Below, piece by piece: positions 7,120 through 14,116 of a stretch of DNA of 64,000 nt (its first letter is position 1; each line of letters starts with the position of its first letter). The DNA comes from CAWDVB01 sp963824105. Lineage in GTDB: Bacteria > Actinomycetota > Actinomycetes > Propionibacteriales > Nocardioidaceae. The position numbers were made by a program, and so were the translations under genes. Location: positions 62,001 to 126,000 of the forward strand of contig CAWGNN010000006.1 in assembly GCA_963824105.1 (NCBI GenBank), given 5' to 3'. Under the pieces are notes generated by a model. It ran no database searches. It was given only the letters and a program-made list of their open reading frames with translations, and was not told where the DNA came from.

Positions 7120-9345
7120 CTACTCGTCGTCGGCGGACTCGTCGTCGGTGGACTCGGAGCCGTTGTCCTCGACCACGGGGATCAGCGAGAGCTTGCCCCG
7201 GTCGTCGATCTCGGCGATCTCGACCTGGACCTTCTGCCCGACGGAGACGACGTCCTCGACGTTCTCCACCCGCTTGCCGCCGGCAAGAGCCCGCAGCTTG
7301 CTGATGTGCAGCAGGCCGTCCTTGCCCGGGAGCAGCGAGACGAACGCGCCGAAGTTGGTCGTCTTGACGACCGTTCCGAGGTAGCGCTCACCGATCTCCG
7401 GCATTGTCGGGTTCGCAATGGCGTTGATCATCGCCCTGGCGGCCTCGGCCGCATCACCGTTGGTGGCGCCGATGTAGATCGTGCCGTCGTCCTCGATGCT
7501 GATCTGCGCGCCGGTGTCGTCCTGCATCTGGTTGATCACCTTGCCCTTCGGGCCGATGATCTCGCCGATCTTGTCGATCGGGATGTGGATGGTGATGATC
7601 CGCGGTGCGTTGAGCGACATCTCCGCCGGCTCTTCGATCGCCTCGGCCATCACGTCCAGGATCGTCATGCGGGCGTCGCGGGCCTGGGTCAGCGCCTGGG
7701 CGAGCACGTCGGCGGGGATGCCGTCGAGCTTGGTGTCCAACTGCAGGGCGGTGACGAACTCCCGGGTGCCTGCGACCTTGAAGTCCATGTCGCCGAAGGC
7801 ATCCTCGGCGCCGAGGATGTCGGTGATCGCGACGTACTTGGTCTCGCCGTCGACCTCACCGGAGATCAGGCCCATCGCGATCCCCGCGACCGGCGCGCGC
7901 AGCGGGACGCCGGCCTGCAGCAGCGACATCGAAGAGGCACACACCGAGCCCATCGAGGTGGAGCCGTTGGACCCCATGGCCTCGGAGAGCTGACGGATCG
8001 CGTACGGGAACTCCTCACGAGTCGGCAGCACGGGAAGCACCGCACGACGTGCCAGCGCTCCGTGGCCGACCTCGCGACGCTTGGGCGAGCCGACGCGGCC
8101 GGTCTCACCGGTGGAGAACGGCGGGAATACGTACTTGTGCATGTACCGGCGGGTCTTCTCCGGCGACAAGCTGTCGAGCTTCTGCTCAAGCCCCAGCATG
8201 TTGAGCGTGGTGACGCCCAGGATCTGGGTCTCGCCACGCTCGAACAGCGCCGAGCCGTGGACTCGCGGGATCACCCCGACCTCAGCGGTCAGGCTGCGGA
8301 TGTCGGTGAGCCCGCGGCCGTCGATCCGGATCTTGTCGCGCAGGACCCGCTCGCGGACCAGCTTCTTGGTGACCCCGCGGAATGCCGCACCGATCTCCTT
8401 CTCGCGGCCCTCGAAACTGGGCGCGACCTTTGCGATGACGGCGTCCTTGATCTCGTCGAGACGAGACTCGCGCTCCTGCTTGCCGGCGATGGTCAGCGCG
8501 GCAGCAAGGTCGGTCGACGCGGCAGCGGAGACGGCCTCGAAGACGTCATCCTCGTAGTCGAGGAAGACGGGGAACTCCTGCACGGGCTTGGCGGCCTGCT
8601 TGGCGAGCTCCATCTGGGCCTCGCAGAGCTGCTTGATGAACGGCTTGGCGGCCTCGAGCCCGCCGGCGACGACCTCCTCGGTCGGTGCCTGCTTGCCGGC
8701 CAGGACCAGGTCCCAGGTCTGCTCGGTCGACTCGGCCTCGACCATCATGATCGCGACGTCGCCGGTGTCGGTGACCCGCCCCGCGACGACCATGTCGAAG
8801 ACGGCGTCCTCGAGCTGGCTGTGCGAGGGGAACGCCACCCACTGGCCGTCGATCAGGGCAACGCGGACTCCGCCGACGGGACCCGAGAAGGGCAGGCCGG
8901 AGAGCTGGGTCGACATCGACGCCGCGTTGATGGCGAGCACGTCGTACGGCTGGTCGGGGTCGAGTGCCATGACGGTGATGACGACCTGCACCTCGTTGCG
9001 GAGCCCCTTCTTGAAGGTGGGGCGCAACGGACGGTCAATCAGCCGGCACGTGAGAATCGCGTCCTCGCCAGGCCGGCCCTCACTGCGGAAGAACGAGCCG
9101 GGGATCTGCCCCACGGCGTACATCCGCTCCTCCACGTCGATGGTGAGCGGGAAGAAGTCGAACTGCTCCTTGGGGTGCTTCGATGCGGTGGTCGCCGAGA
9201 GCAGCATGGTCTCGTCGTCCAGGTAGGCGGTGCACGAGCCGGCGGCCTGGCGGGCCAGGAGTCCGGTCTCGAACTTGATGGTGCGGGTGCCGAACTTGCC
9301 GTTGTCGATCACAGTCGACACGGCGGAAATGACGGGTCCCTCCAT
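7120..9345 (-). CDS. pnp: Polyribonucleotide nucleotidyltransferase (PNPase)
   Basis: A 3'-5' phosphorolytic exoribonuclease in mRNA decay; in actinobacteria it also adds 3' tails. The 741-aa protein has two RNase PH domains (the second carries SEAMGSNGSTSMGSVCASS), a KH domain with GEIIGPKGKVINQMQ at about residue 600, and an S1 domain from YLGTVVKTTNFGAFV. The tail is acidic (ESTDDESADDE). The ATG at 9343-9345 begins MEGPVIS and follows AAAGGGA; the frame is open further upstream but unlike any PNPase. It shares the strand with rpsO, a widely conserved pairing. Confidence 0.96.
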   Translation of the reverse strand: MEGPVISAVSTVIDNGKFGTRTIKFETGLLARQAAGSCTAYLDDETMLLSATTASKHPKEQFDFFPLTIDVEERMYAVGQIPGSFFRSEGRPGEDAILTCRLIDRPLRPTFKKGLRNEVQVVITVMALDPDQPYDVLAINAASMSTQLSGLPFSGPVGGVRVALIDGQWVAFPSHSQLEDAVFDMVVAGRVTDTGDVAIMMVEAESTEQTWDLVLAGKQAPTEEVVAGGLEAAKPFIKQLCEAQMELAKQAAKPVQEFPVFLDYEDDVFEAVSAAASTDLAAALTIAGKQERESRLDEIKDAVIAKVAPSFEGREKEIGAAFRGVTKKLVRERVLRDKIRIDGRGLTDIRSLTAEVGVIPRVHGSALFERGETQILGVTTLNMLGLEQKLDSLSPEKTRRYMHKYVFPPFSTGETGRVGSPKRREVGHGALARRAVLPVLPTREEFPYAIRQLSEAMGSNGSTSMGSVCASSMSLLQAGVPLRAPVAGIAMGLISGEVDGETKYVAITDILGAEDAFGDMDFKVAGTREFVTALQLDTKLDGIPADVLAQALTQARDARMTILDVMAEAIEEPAEMSLNAPRIITIHIPIDKIGEIIGPKGKVINQMQDDTGAQISIEDDGTIYIGATNGDAAEAARAMINAIANPTMPEIGERYLGTVVKTTNFGAFVSLLPGKDGLLHISKLRALAGGKRVENVEDVVSVGQKVQVEIAEIDDRGKLSLIPVVEDNGSESTDDESADDE

Positions 9346-9604
9346 TGGGGGTGTCCCTTTCTGGTTCGTGGAACGAGGGCGCACGAGGCGAACCAGGTAT
9401 CGGCCGGTCTTCGATCGAGGCCCGCGGGTCGGTGTGGAACATTCCGGAACCCGAAAGCCACTACCGAGGACCGGGCCTTGCGATCTCGCTCCTGGTGGTG
9501 AATTTCTGTTCAGTTGTGGTGGCGGTCAAGCGGGCCCGAACAGCCCCTTGGCGAGACTATGCGCTCGCCTTTGAGGGGCGAAGGACCCACACCGCCAGAT
9601 GTGA
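9346..9604. other. Non-coding leader between rpsO and pnp
   Basis: About 260 bp with no convincing gene. It would carry the pnp promoter and 5' untranslated region on the minus strand. Small self-complementary elements such as GGAACATTCC and TTCCGGAA near 9437-9450 are present. In other bacteria the pnp leader is a target for RNase and PNPase autoregulation, so folding here may matter; that is inference. Confidence 0.4.
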
Positions 9605-9646
9605 CCGGAGCGGCCGACCCCTGCAAATGCAGGGCGACCGCTCCGG
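9605..9646 (-). terminator. Hairpin after rpsO
   Basis: CCGGAGCGG at one end pairs with CCGCTCCGG at the other, with an inner CCCTGCA/TGCAGGG stem, starting 5 bp beyond the rpsO stop. No U-run follows. Probable terminator or processing hairpin between rpsO and pnp. Confidence 0.6.
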
Positions 9647-9651
9647 GAGAC

Positions 9652-9927
9652 TCATCGACGTAGGCCGAGACGCTCAACGATGGAGCGGTAACGGTTGATG
9701 TCTTCCTTCTGCATGTAGTTGAGCAGCCGACGACGGCGACCCACCAGGAGGAGAAGGCCACGACGCGTGTGGTGGTCGTGCTTGTGCTCCTTCAGGTGCT
9801 CGGTCAGATGAGCAATCCGGTGGCTCAGCAGCGCGACCTGGACCTCGGGAGAACCAGTGTCGCTCTCGGACAGGCCGTAATCGGCGATGATCTTCTTCTT
9901 GGTCTCTGTGTCGGTACCAGCAGACAC
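9652..9927 (-). CDS. rpsO: 30S ribosomal protein S15
   Basis: Binds 16S rRNA early in assembly of the small subunit platform. The product is 91 aa, close to the usual 89. Diagnostic segments are GSPEVQVALLSHRIAHLTEHL, DHHTRRGLLLLVGRRRRLL and the ending RYRSIVERLGLRR. The GTG at 9925-9927 is used because GAGAGGA lies 6-7 nt upstream and the downstream residues match S15. The frame extends further upstream but does not look coding there. A strong hairpin follows the stop, then pnp. Confidence 0.95.
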   Translation of the reverse strand: MSAGTDTETKKKIIADYGLSESDTGSPEVQVALLSHRIAHLTEHLKEHKHDHHTRRGLLLLVGRRRRLLNYMQKEDINRYRSIVERLGLRR

Positions 9928-10071
9928 GTTCGTCCTCTCGGGTCTCGTTGCGCGGCGCACCGGGGCCTGTTCACCCGGGCACTCTCCAACCGCGGCCGTT
10001 GCACGGCAACCTCCCAAGGCTACCAACGGGACCCCCGGAACGACGAATCGAGCGGGCCCTGAAACACCCCC

Positions 10072-10860
10072 TCAACCGGCGACCGACCCCGCCCAGGACG
10101 CGATCCGGTCCGCGACCGCCTCCCAGCCCGGATCCGACATCATGTTGTGTGCCATCCCCGGGAAGATCTCCGCCTCGACCCCGTAGGCCCGCGCGGTCCG
10201 CTCCTCCTCGGCGACCGAGAAGATCCGGTCCCCCTCCCCGGCCAGCACGAGCATCGGGCAGGAGACCGCCGCTGGGTCGGGCCGCCGGAGCAGGAGCATG
10301 TCCAGCGCTGCTCGGAAGGACTCGTCCTGCAGCTGCGCATGATGACGGTGGAGCGCCTCGTCCGGGTAGGCGTCGGAGAAGAACCAGTGCCGGGCCAGCT
10401 CGGGTGTCTCCACCACCGGCCAGGCACTCGCGGTGAGCACAAAACGGGCGAAGTGGCCCGGGTAGCTGCGGGCGATCCGGGCGCTGAAGCGGATGGTGCC
10501 GGTCACCGGGACCGAGGCCACCAGCACGGCGCCCGCCGCCTGATGATCCTTCAGGTAGTGCTGGACGACCCAGCCGCCCATGGAGTGCCCGACGAGTAGT
10601 GGCGCGGTGCCCAGCGACTCGACGACCGTGGCGACGTCCTCGACGTAGTCGGTGGTCGAGTGGCGACGCAGCTGACTCCGTCCGGGGCTGCCGCCGTGAC
10701 CGCGCAGGCTCAGCGCGTGGACCTCGAACCCGGCTCCGGCAAGCCGGTCCATGAAGCCGCCGTCCCAGCACCAAGCGCCGTGCCACGCGCCGTGCACCAG
10801 CAGCAGCGGAGTCTCGTGACGACGCTCCACCGGCGTACGGCTGAGGACCTCGAGCTCCAC
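10072..10860 (-). CDS. Alpha/beta hydrolase (tandem copy 2)
   Basis: A 262-aa serine hydrolase. The nucleophile elbow is GHSMGG with Ser at about 93; the likely acid is Asp211 in LAGEGDRIFSV and the base His238 in GMAHNMM. The oxyanion region LLVHGAWHGAWCWDGGF is typical of the family. It has no signal peptide. It is clearly a paralogue of the gene just upstream, sharing blocks such as GHSMGGWVVQHYL and GMAHNMMS; the gap between them is 18 bp, so they form one transcription unit. The substrate is unknown; HGAWHGAWCWD resembles esterase and hydroxynitrile-lyase-like members. Confidence 0.85.
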   Translation of the reverse strand: MELEVLSRTPVERRHETPLLLVHGAWHGAWCWDGGFMDRLAGAGFEVHALSLRGHGGSPGRSQLRRHSTTDYVEDVATVVESLGTAPLLVGHSMGGWVVQHYLKDHQAAGAVLVASVPVTGTIRFSARIARSYPGHFARFVLTASAWPVVETPELARHWFFSDAYPDEALHRHHAQLQDESFRAALDMLLLRRPDPAAVSCPMLVLAGEGDRIFSVAEEERTARAYGVEAEIFPGMAHNMMSDPGWEAVADRIASWAGSVAG

Positions 10861-10878
10861 AAGCGACCCCCATTCGGT

Positions 10879-11682
10879 TCAGGAACGGTGCGGCTCGCGT
10901 TGCGTGTCCGCCGCCCAGGCAGCGATGCGGTCCGCGACCGCCTCCCATCCTGGCTCCGACATCATGTTGTGCGCCATCCCCGGGAAGATCTCGACCGGGG
11001 CTCCGTAGGCACGCGCAGTCCGCTCTTGCTCCGCGACGGAGAAGAGCCGGTCGTTGTCACCGGTCAACACCAGCATCGGCGTCGTGACCGCCCTGGGCCG
11101 GGGCCGGCTGAGCGCGAACATGTCCAACGCCACTCGGAACGACTCGTCCTGGAGCTTGGCGTGGTGATGCTCGACGTGGTGGTCCTCCACGTGGTTGGAG
11201 TAGAGCCAGTGCTTGGCGAGCTGGGGAGTCGAGACGAGCGGATAGGCGCTCAGCGTCATGAAGGTGCGGACGACCTTGGCCGGATGATCCCGGACGAACC
11301 GGCCACCAAGACGCACGATCCCCGACGCCGGCACCGAGGCAAGCAGCACGGCTCCCGGAGCCTGATGGTCCCTGAGGTAGTGCTGCACGACCCAGCCGCC
11401 CATCGAGTGGCCGACCAACAGCGGCGCCGTCGGCAGTGAGCCGGCGACCGCCTCCACGTCGGCGACGAAGTCGGAGGTCGAGTACCAGCGGAGCTCCTCG
11501 CGCCGGGGACTCTCTCCGTGCCCGCGAAGACTCAGCGCGTGGACGTCGAAGCCGGCGGCGGCGAGCCGGTCCATGAAACCGTGGTCCCACGCCCAGGCGC
11601 CGTGCCACATGCCATGGACCAGCAGGATCGGAGTGTCGTAGCGGCGCTCCGGTGCGTTGCGGCTGATCACCTCGAGATCCAC
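10879..11682 (-). CDS. Alpha/beta hydrolase (tandem copy 1)
   Basis: A 267-aa serine hydrolase, paralogue of the neighbouring gene. Landmarks are LLVHGMWHGAWAWDHGF, the nucleophile elbow GHSMGG, the Asp in LTGDNDRLFSV and His in GMAHNMM. GTG at 11680-11682 follows AAGGGA; a longer open frame upstream is antisense to ribF. The cap region has the unusual His-rich stretch VEDHHVEHHHAKLQDE, longer than in its partner (DEALHRHHAQLQDE). It sits between ribF and rpsO, genes that are usually closer together, so the pair looks like an insertion and later duplication. Function unknown. Confidence 0.84.
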   Translation of the reverse strand: MDLEVISRNAPERRYDTPILLVHGMWHGAWAWDHGFMDRLAAAGFDVHALSLRGHGESPRREELRWYSTSDFVADVEAVAGSLPTAPLLVGHSMGGWVVQHYLRDHQAPGAVLLASVPASGIVRLGGRFVRDHPAKVVRTFMTLSAYPLVSTPQLAKHWLYSNHVEDHHVEHHHAKLQDESFRVALDMFALSRPRPRAVTTPMLVLTGDNDRLFSVAEQERTARAYGAPVEIFPGMAHNMMSEPGWEAVADRIAAWAADTQREPHRS

Positions 11683-11723
11683 AGGGGTCCCTTCTGTTCC
11701 TTGTCGCGTGTGGTGTGGCCGGC

Positions 11724-12668
11724 TCAGCGGTCGAGCAGGCGGCGGGCCGCCGCGACATCGCGATGCATCGCCGCGACCAGCTCCTCGACGTTGTCGAAGC
11801 GCTCCATGCCGCGAATCCGGGCGACGAAGCAGACCTCGACCCGGTCGCCGTACAGCTCGAGATCGTCGCGATCGAGCACGTAGGCCTCGACCCGGCGCTC
11901 GCGCTCGCCGGTGAACGTCGGGTTGGTGCCAACCGAGATCGCCGCCGGCATCCGCGACTCCACCGGGTCGCCGAGTCGGCGCAACCAGCCGGCATAGACA
12001 CCATCGGCGGGTGCCACGTGCAGCTCGCGGGTGGGCACGTTGGCGGTCGGGAAGCCCATCGCGCGCCCGCGCTTGTCGCCCTCCACGACGTGACCTCGTA
12101 CCGCGAACGGCTGGCCGAGGGCCTCGGCTGCTCCCTCGACGTCTCCGGAGGCCAGACAGTTGCGCACGTATGTCGAGGACCACACCTGCGGTCCACCGTC
12201 AAGGGGCACCCCCTCGACCCGGAAACCCAGTCGCTCCCCCTGATGCTGCATCGTCGTCACGTCGCCCGATGCCCGGTAGCCGAACCTGAAGTTGGCCCCG
12301 ACCACGACGGCGCCCGCGTGGAGCGTGCCGACGAGGATCTCGGAGATGAAACGCTCCGGGGACCACTCCGCGATCTCCCGGTTGAACGGAAGGACCAGGA
12401 CGGCGTCGACGCCGGCGTCCGCGAGGAGGTTCACCCGACGCTCGATCGTGGTGAGGGTCGGCGGCGCGTGTTCGGGCCGCAGCACGGCCATCGGGTGCGG
12501 ATCGAAGGTGACCGCGACGACCATGCCCAGGCTGGCCTCGTCAGCCACCTCACGGGCCCGGCGGATGACGTGCCGGTGACCCAGGTGGACGCCATCGAAG
12601 TTCCCGACCGTGACCGACGTGCGCGGGAGGTCCGCAGGAACCTCCTCCATCGAGCGCCAGACGCGCAC
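11724..12668 (-). CDS. ribF: Bifunctional riboflavin kinase / FAD synthetase
   Basis: Phosphorylates riboflavin to FMN and adenylates FMN to FAD. The N-terminal nucleotidyltransferase domain shows TVGNFDGVHLGHRHVI (HxGH-like) and VVAVTFDPHPMAVL; SSTYVRNCLASGDV is the ISSTxIR-type motif near residue 165. The C-terminal riboflavin kinase domain has GRAMGFPTANVP and an EAYVLD element. The protein is 314 aa from the GTG at 12666-12668, chosen for the strong GGAGAGGGGAG upstream. It follows truB on the minus strand, a common order. Confidence 0.95.
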   Translation of the reverse strand: MRVWRSMEEVPADLPRTSVTVGNFDGVHLGHRHVIRRAREVADEASLGMVVAVTFDPHPMAVLRPEHAPPTLTTIERRVNLLADAGVDAVLVLPFNREIAEWSPERFISEILVGTLHAGAVVVGANFRFGYRASGDVTTMQHQGERLGFRVEGVPLDGGPQVWSSTYVRNCLASGDVEGAAEALGQPFAVRGHVVEGDKRGRAMGFPTANVPTRELHVAPADGVYAGWLRRLGDPVESRMPAAISVGTNPTFTGERERRVEAYVLDRDDLELYGDRVEVCFVARIRGMERFDNVEELVAAMHRDVAAARRLLDR

Positions 12669-12728
12669 CTGCTCCCCTCTCCTCACGGTTGGTTCTCTCG
12701 GCTGCCGGTCACATGTTTGCACAAGGGA

Positions 12729-13604
12729 TCACGCGAAGACCGCGACCGCCTTGGCCCGCTCGCCGTCCTGCGCGTAGAGGGCGAGGAAATGTCCGTCGGG
12801 ATCGAACACCGCCACCGGTCCGTCCGTCGGGAACCTCAGATCCAGGGCCCGTCCGAAGGTGACGTCACGAGCCTGGTCGGCGTCGAGGTCGACCGAGGGG
12901 AAGAACGCCCGGGCCGCGTCGTCGATCGACGTGACCTCGAACTGTTCAGCCAGATCCTCCAGGGTCCGGCCGTGGTCGAACGGCCCGACCGCGGTACGTC
13001 GCAGCCGGGTCAGGTGCCCTCCGACTCCCAGGGCGGAGCCGAGGTCGCGGGCAATGGCCCGGACGTAGGTGCCGGTGGAGCAGCGGACGCGGATGTCGAG
13101 GTCGACTGCCTCCCCGCTCCGGCGGATCGCTTGGAGCTCGATCTCATGGACGGTGACTCGCCGCGGCTGAAGCTCGACCTGCTCGCCGGCCCGGACCAGG
13201 TCGTGGGCGCGTCGACCGCCCACCTTGATCGCCGAGACGGAGGAGGGGACCTGCTCGATCTCGCCGACCATCGCGGCGAGTCCGCTGCGAATCTGCTCGT
13301 CGGTCACTCCCGACGCGTCATCGGTGGCGACGGTTTCGCCGTCGGCGTCGTCGCTGACCGTGGAGATGCCCAAACGGATCGTGGCCTCGTAGGTCTTGTC
13401 GCTGAGCATCAGATGCCCGAGGAGCCGGGTGGCGCGGCCGATCCCGAGCACCAGGATCCCGGTGGCCATCGGGTCGAGCGTGCCGGCGTGGCCGACCTTG
13501 CGGGTCGCGGCCAGTCGGCGCACCCGGGCGACCACGTCATGGGAGGTGATGCCTCCGGGCTTGTCGACGACGACCAGCCCCGACCGCTCAGCCGGGTCGC
13601 TCAC
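12729..13604 (-). CDS. truB: tRNA pseudouridine(55) synthase
   Basis: Isomerises U55 in the T-loop of tRNAs. The 291-aa protein has the family start GLVVVDKPGGITSHDVV and the catalytic Asp at about residue 44 in VGHAGTLDPMATG. YEATIRLGISTVSDDADGE and SSGTYVRAIARDLG-like RCSTGTYVRAIARDLG are further signatures. The C-terminal extension resembles a small PUA-like domain. Its start overlaps the rbfA stop (ATGA, 13601-13604), so translation is coupled. Confidence 0.95.
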   Translation of the reverse strand: MSDPAERSGLVVVDKPGGITSHDVVARVRRLAATRKVGHAGTLDPMATGILVLGIGRATRLLGHLMLSDKTYEATIRLGISTVSDDADGETVATDDASGVTDEQIRSGLAAMVGEIEQVPSSVSAIKVGGRRAHDLVRAGEQVELQPRRVTVHEIELQAIRRSGEAVDLDIRVRCSTGTYVRAIARDLGSALGVGGHLTRLRRTAVGPFDHGRTLEDLAEQFEVTSIDDAARAFFPSVDLDADQARDVTFGRALDLRFPTDGPVAVFDPDGHFLALYAQDGERAKAVAVFA

Positions 13605-14056
13605 ACGGTCTCGTCGGTCTCGTCGGTCTCGTCGGTTTCGCGCGGGTGCTTGTAGGGGTCGGCCTCGCCGGCGTACCCGGCGTTGGCGGCCTGCTCGGCC
13701 ACCGCAGCGTCGGCCACGCGTGCCTGGGTCAGCACCTCGTCGAGGTGCCGCGCGGTCTCCGGTAGCGCGTCGTGGATGAACTCCAGCGTCGGCGTGTGTC
13801 GCATCCCGAGCTGCTTGCCCACCTCGGAGCGGATCAGGCCCTTGGCCGACTCCAGTGCGGCCGCGCTCGCCACGAGGTCGTTCTCCTCACCGAGCACGGT
13901 GTAGAAGATCGACGCGTGCTGGGTGTCGCCCGACACCCGCACATCGGTGACGGTGACGAAGCCCAGACGCGGGTCCTTGACGCGGCGTTCCAGCATCTCG
14001 GCCACGATCACGCGGGTCCGATCGGCGATCTTGCGCACGCGGGGGTTGTTGCTCAT
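13601..14056 (-). CDS. rbfA: Ribosome-binding factor A
   Basis: Binds the 30S subunit and helps 16S rRNA 5' end maturation and cold adaptation. The 151-aa protein has RVRKIADRTRVIVAEMLERRVKDPRLGFVTVTDVRVS, a KH-like RbfA fold, and RHTPTLEFIHD. The last 35 residues are an extra acidic tail ending in four Glu-Thr-Asp type units encoded by a 9-bp tandem repeat. GGAGGA precedes the ATG by 5 nt. It lies between infB and truB, as in most bacteria, and is coupled to truB. Confidence 0.94.
   Translation of the reverse strand: MSNNPRVRKIADRTRVIVAEMLERRVKDPRLGFVTVTDVRVSGDTQHASIFYTVLGEENDLVASAAALESAKGLIRSEVGKQLGMRHTPTLEFIHDALPETARHLDEVLTQARVADAAVAEQAANAGYAGEADPYKHPRETDETDETDETV
13607..13642 (-). repeat. 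9-bp tandem repeat in the rbfA 3' end
   Basis: GGTCTCGTC is repeated three times with a fourth diverged unit. It encodes the (ETD)n tail of RbfA just before the truB overlap. Copy number changes in units of 9 bp keep the frame. Confidence 0.75.
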
Positions 14057-14116
14057 AGTGTCCTCCGCTCACCCCGGCCCCACCCATGACGGCGGGACCG
14101 GGAAGCAGATCCCGGC

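Noticed and set aside
7306..9501. 731-codon plus-strand open frame opposite pnp
   Set aside because: Antisense shadow of pnp; no recognisable domain.
11715..13655. 646-codon plus-strand frame opposite ribF and truB
   Set aside because: Covers two real minus-strand genes in antisense; no domain or start signal.
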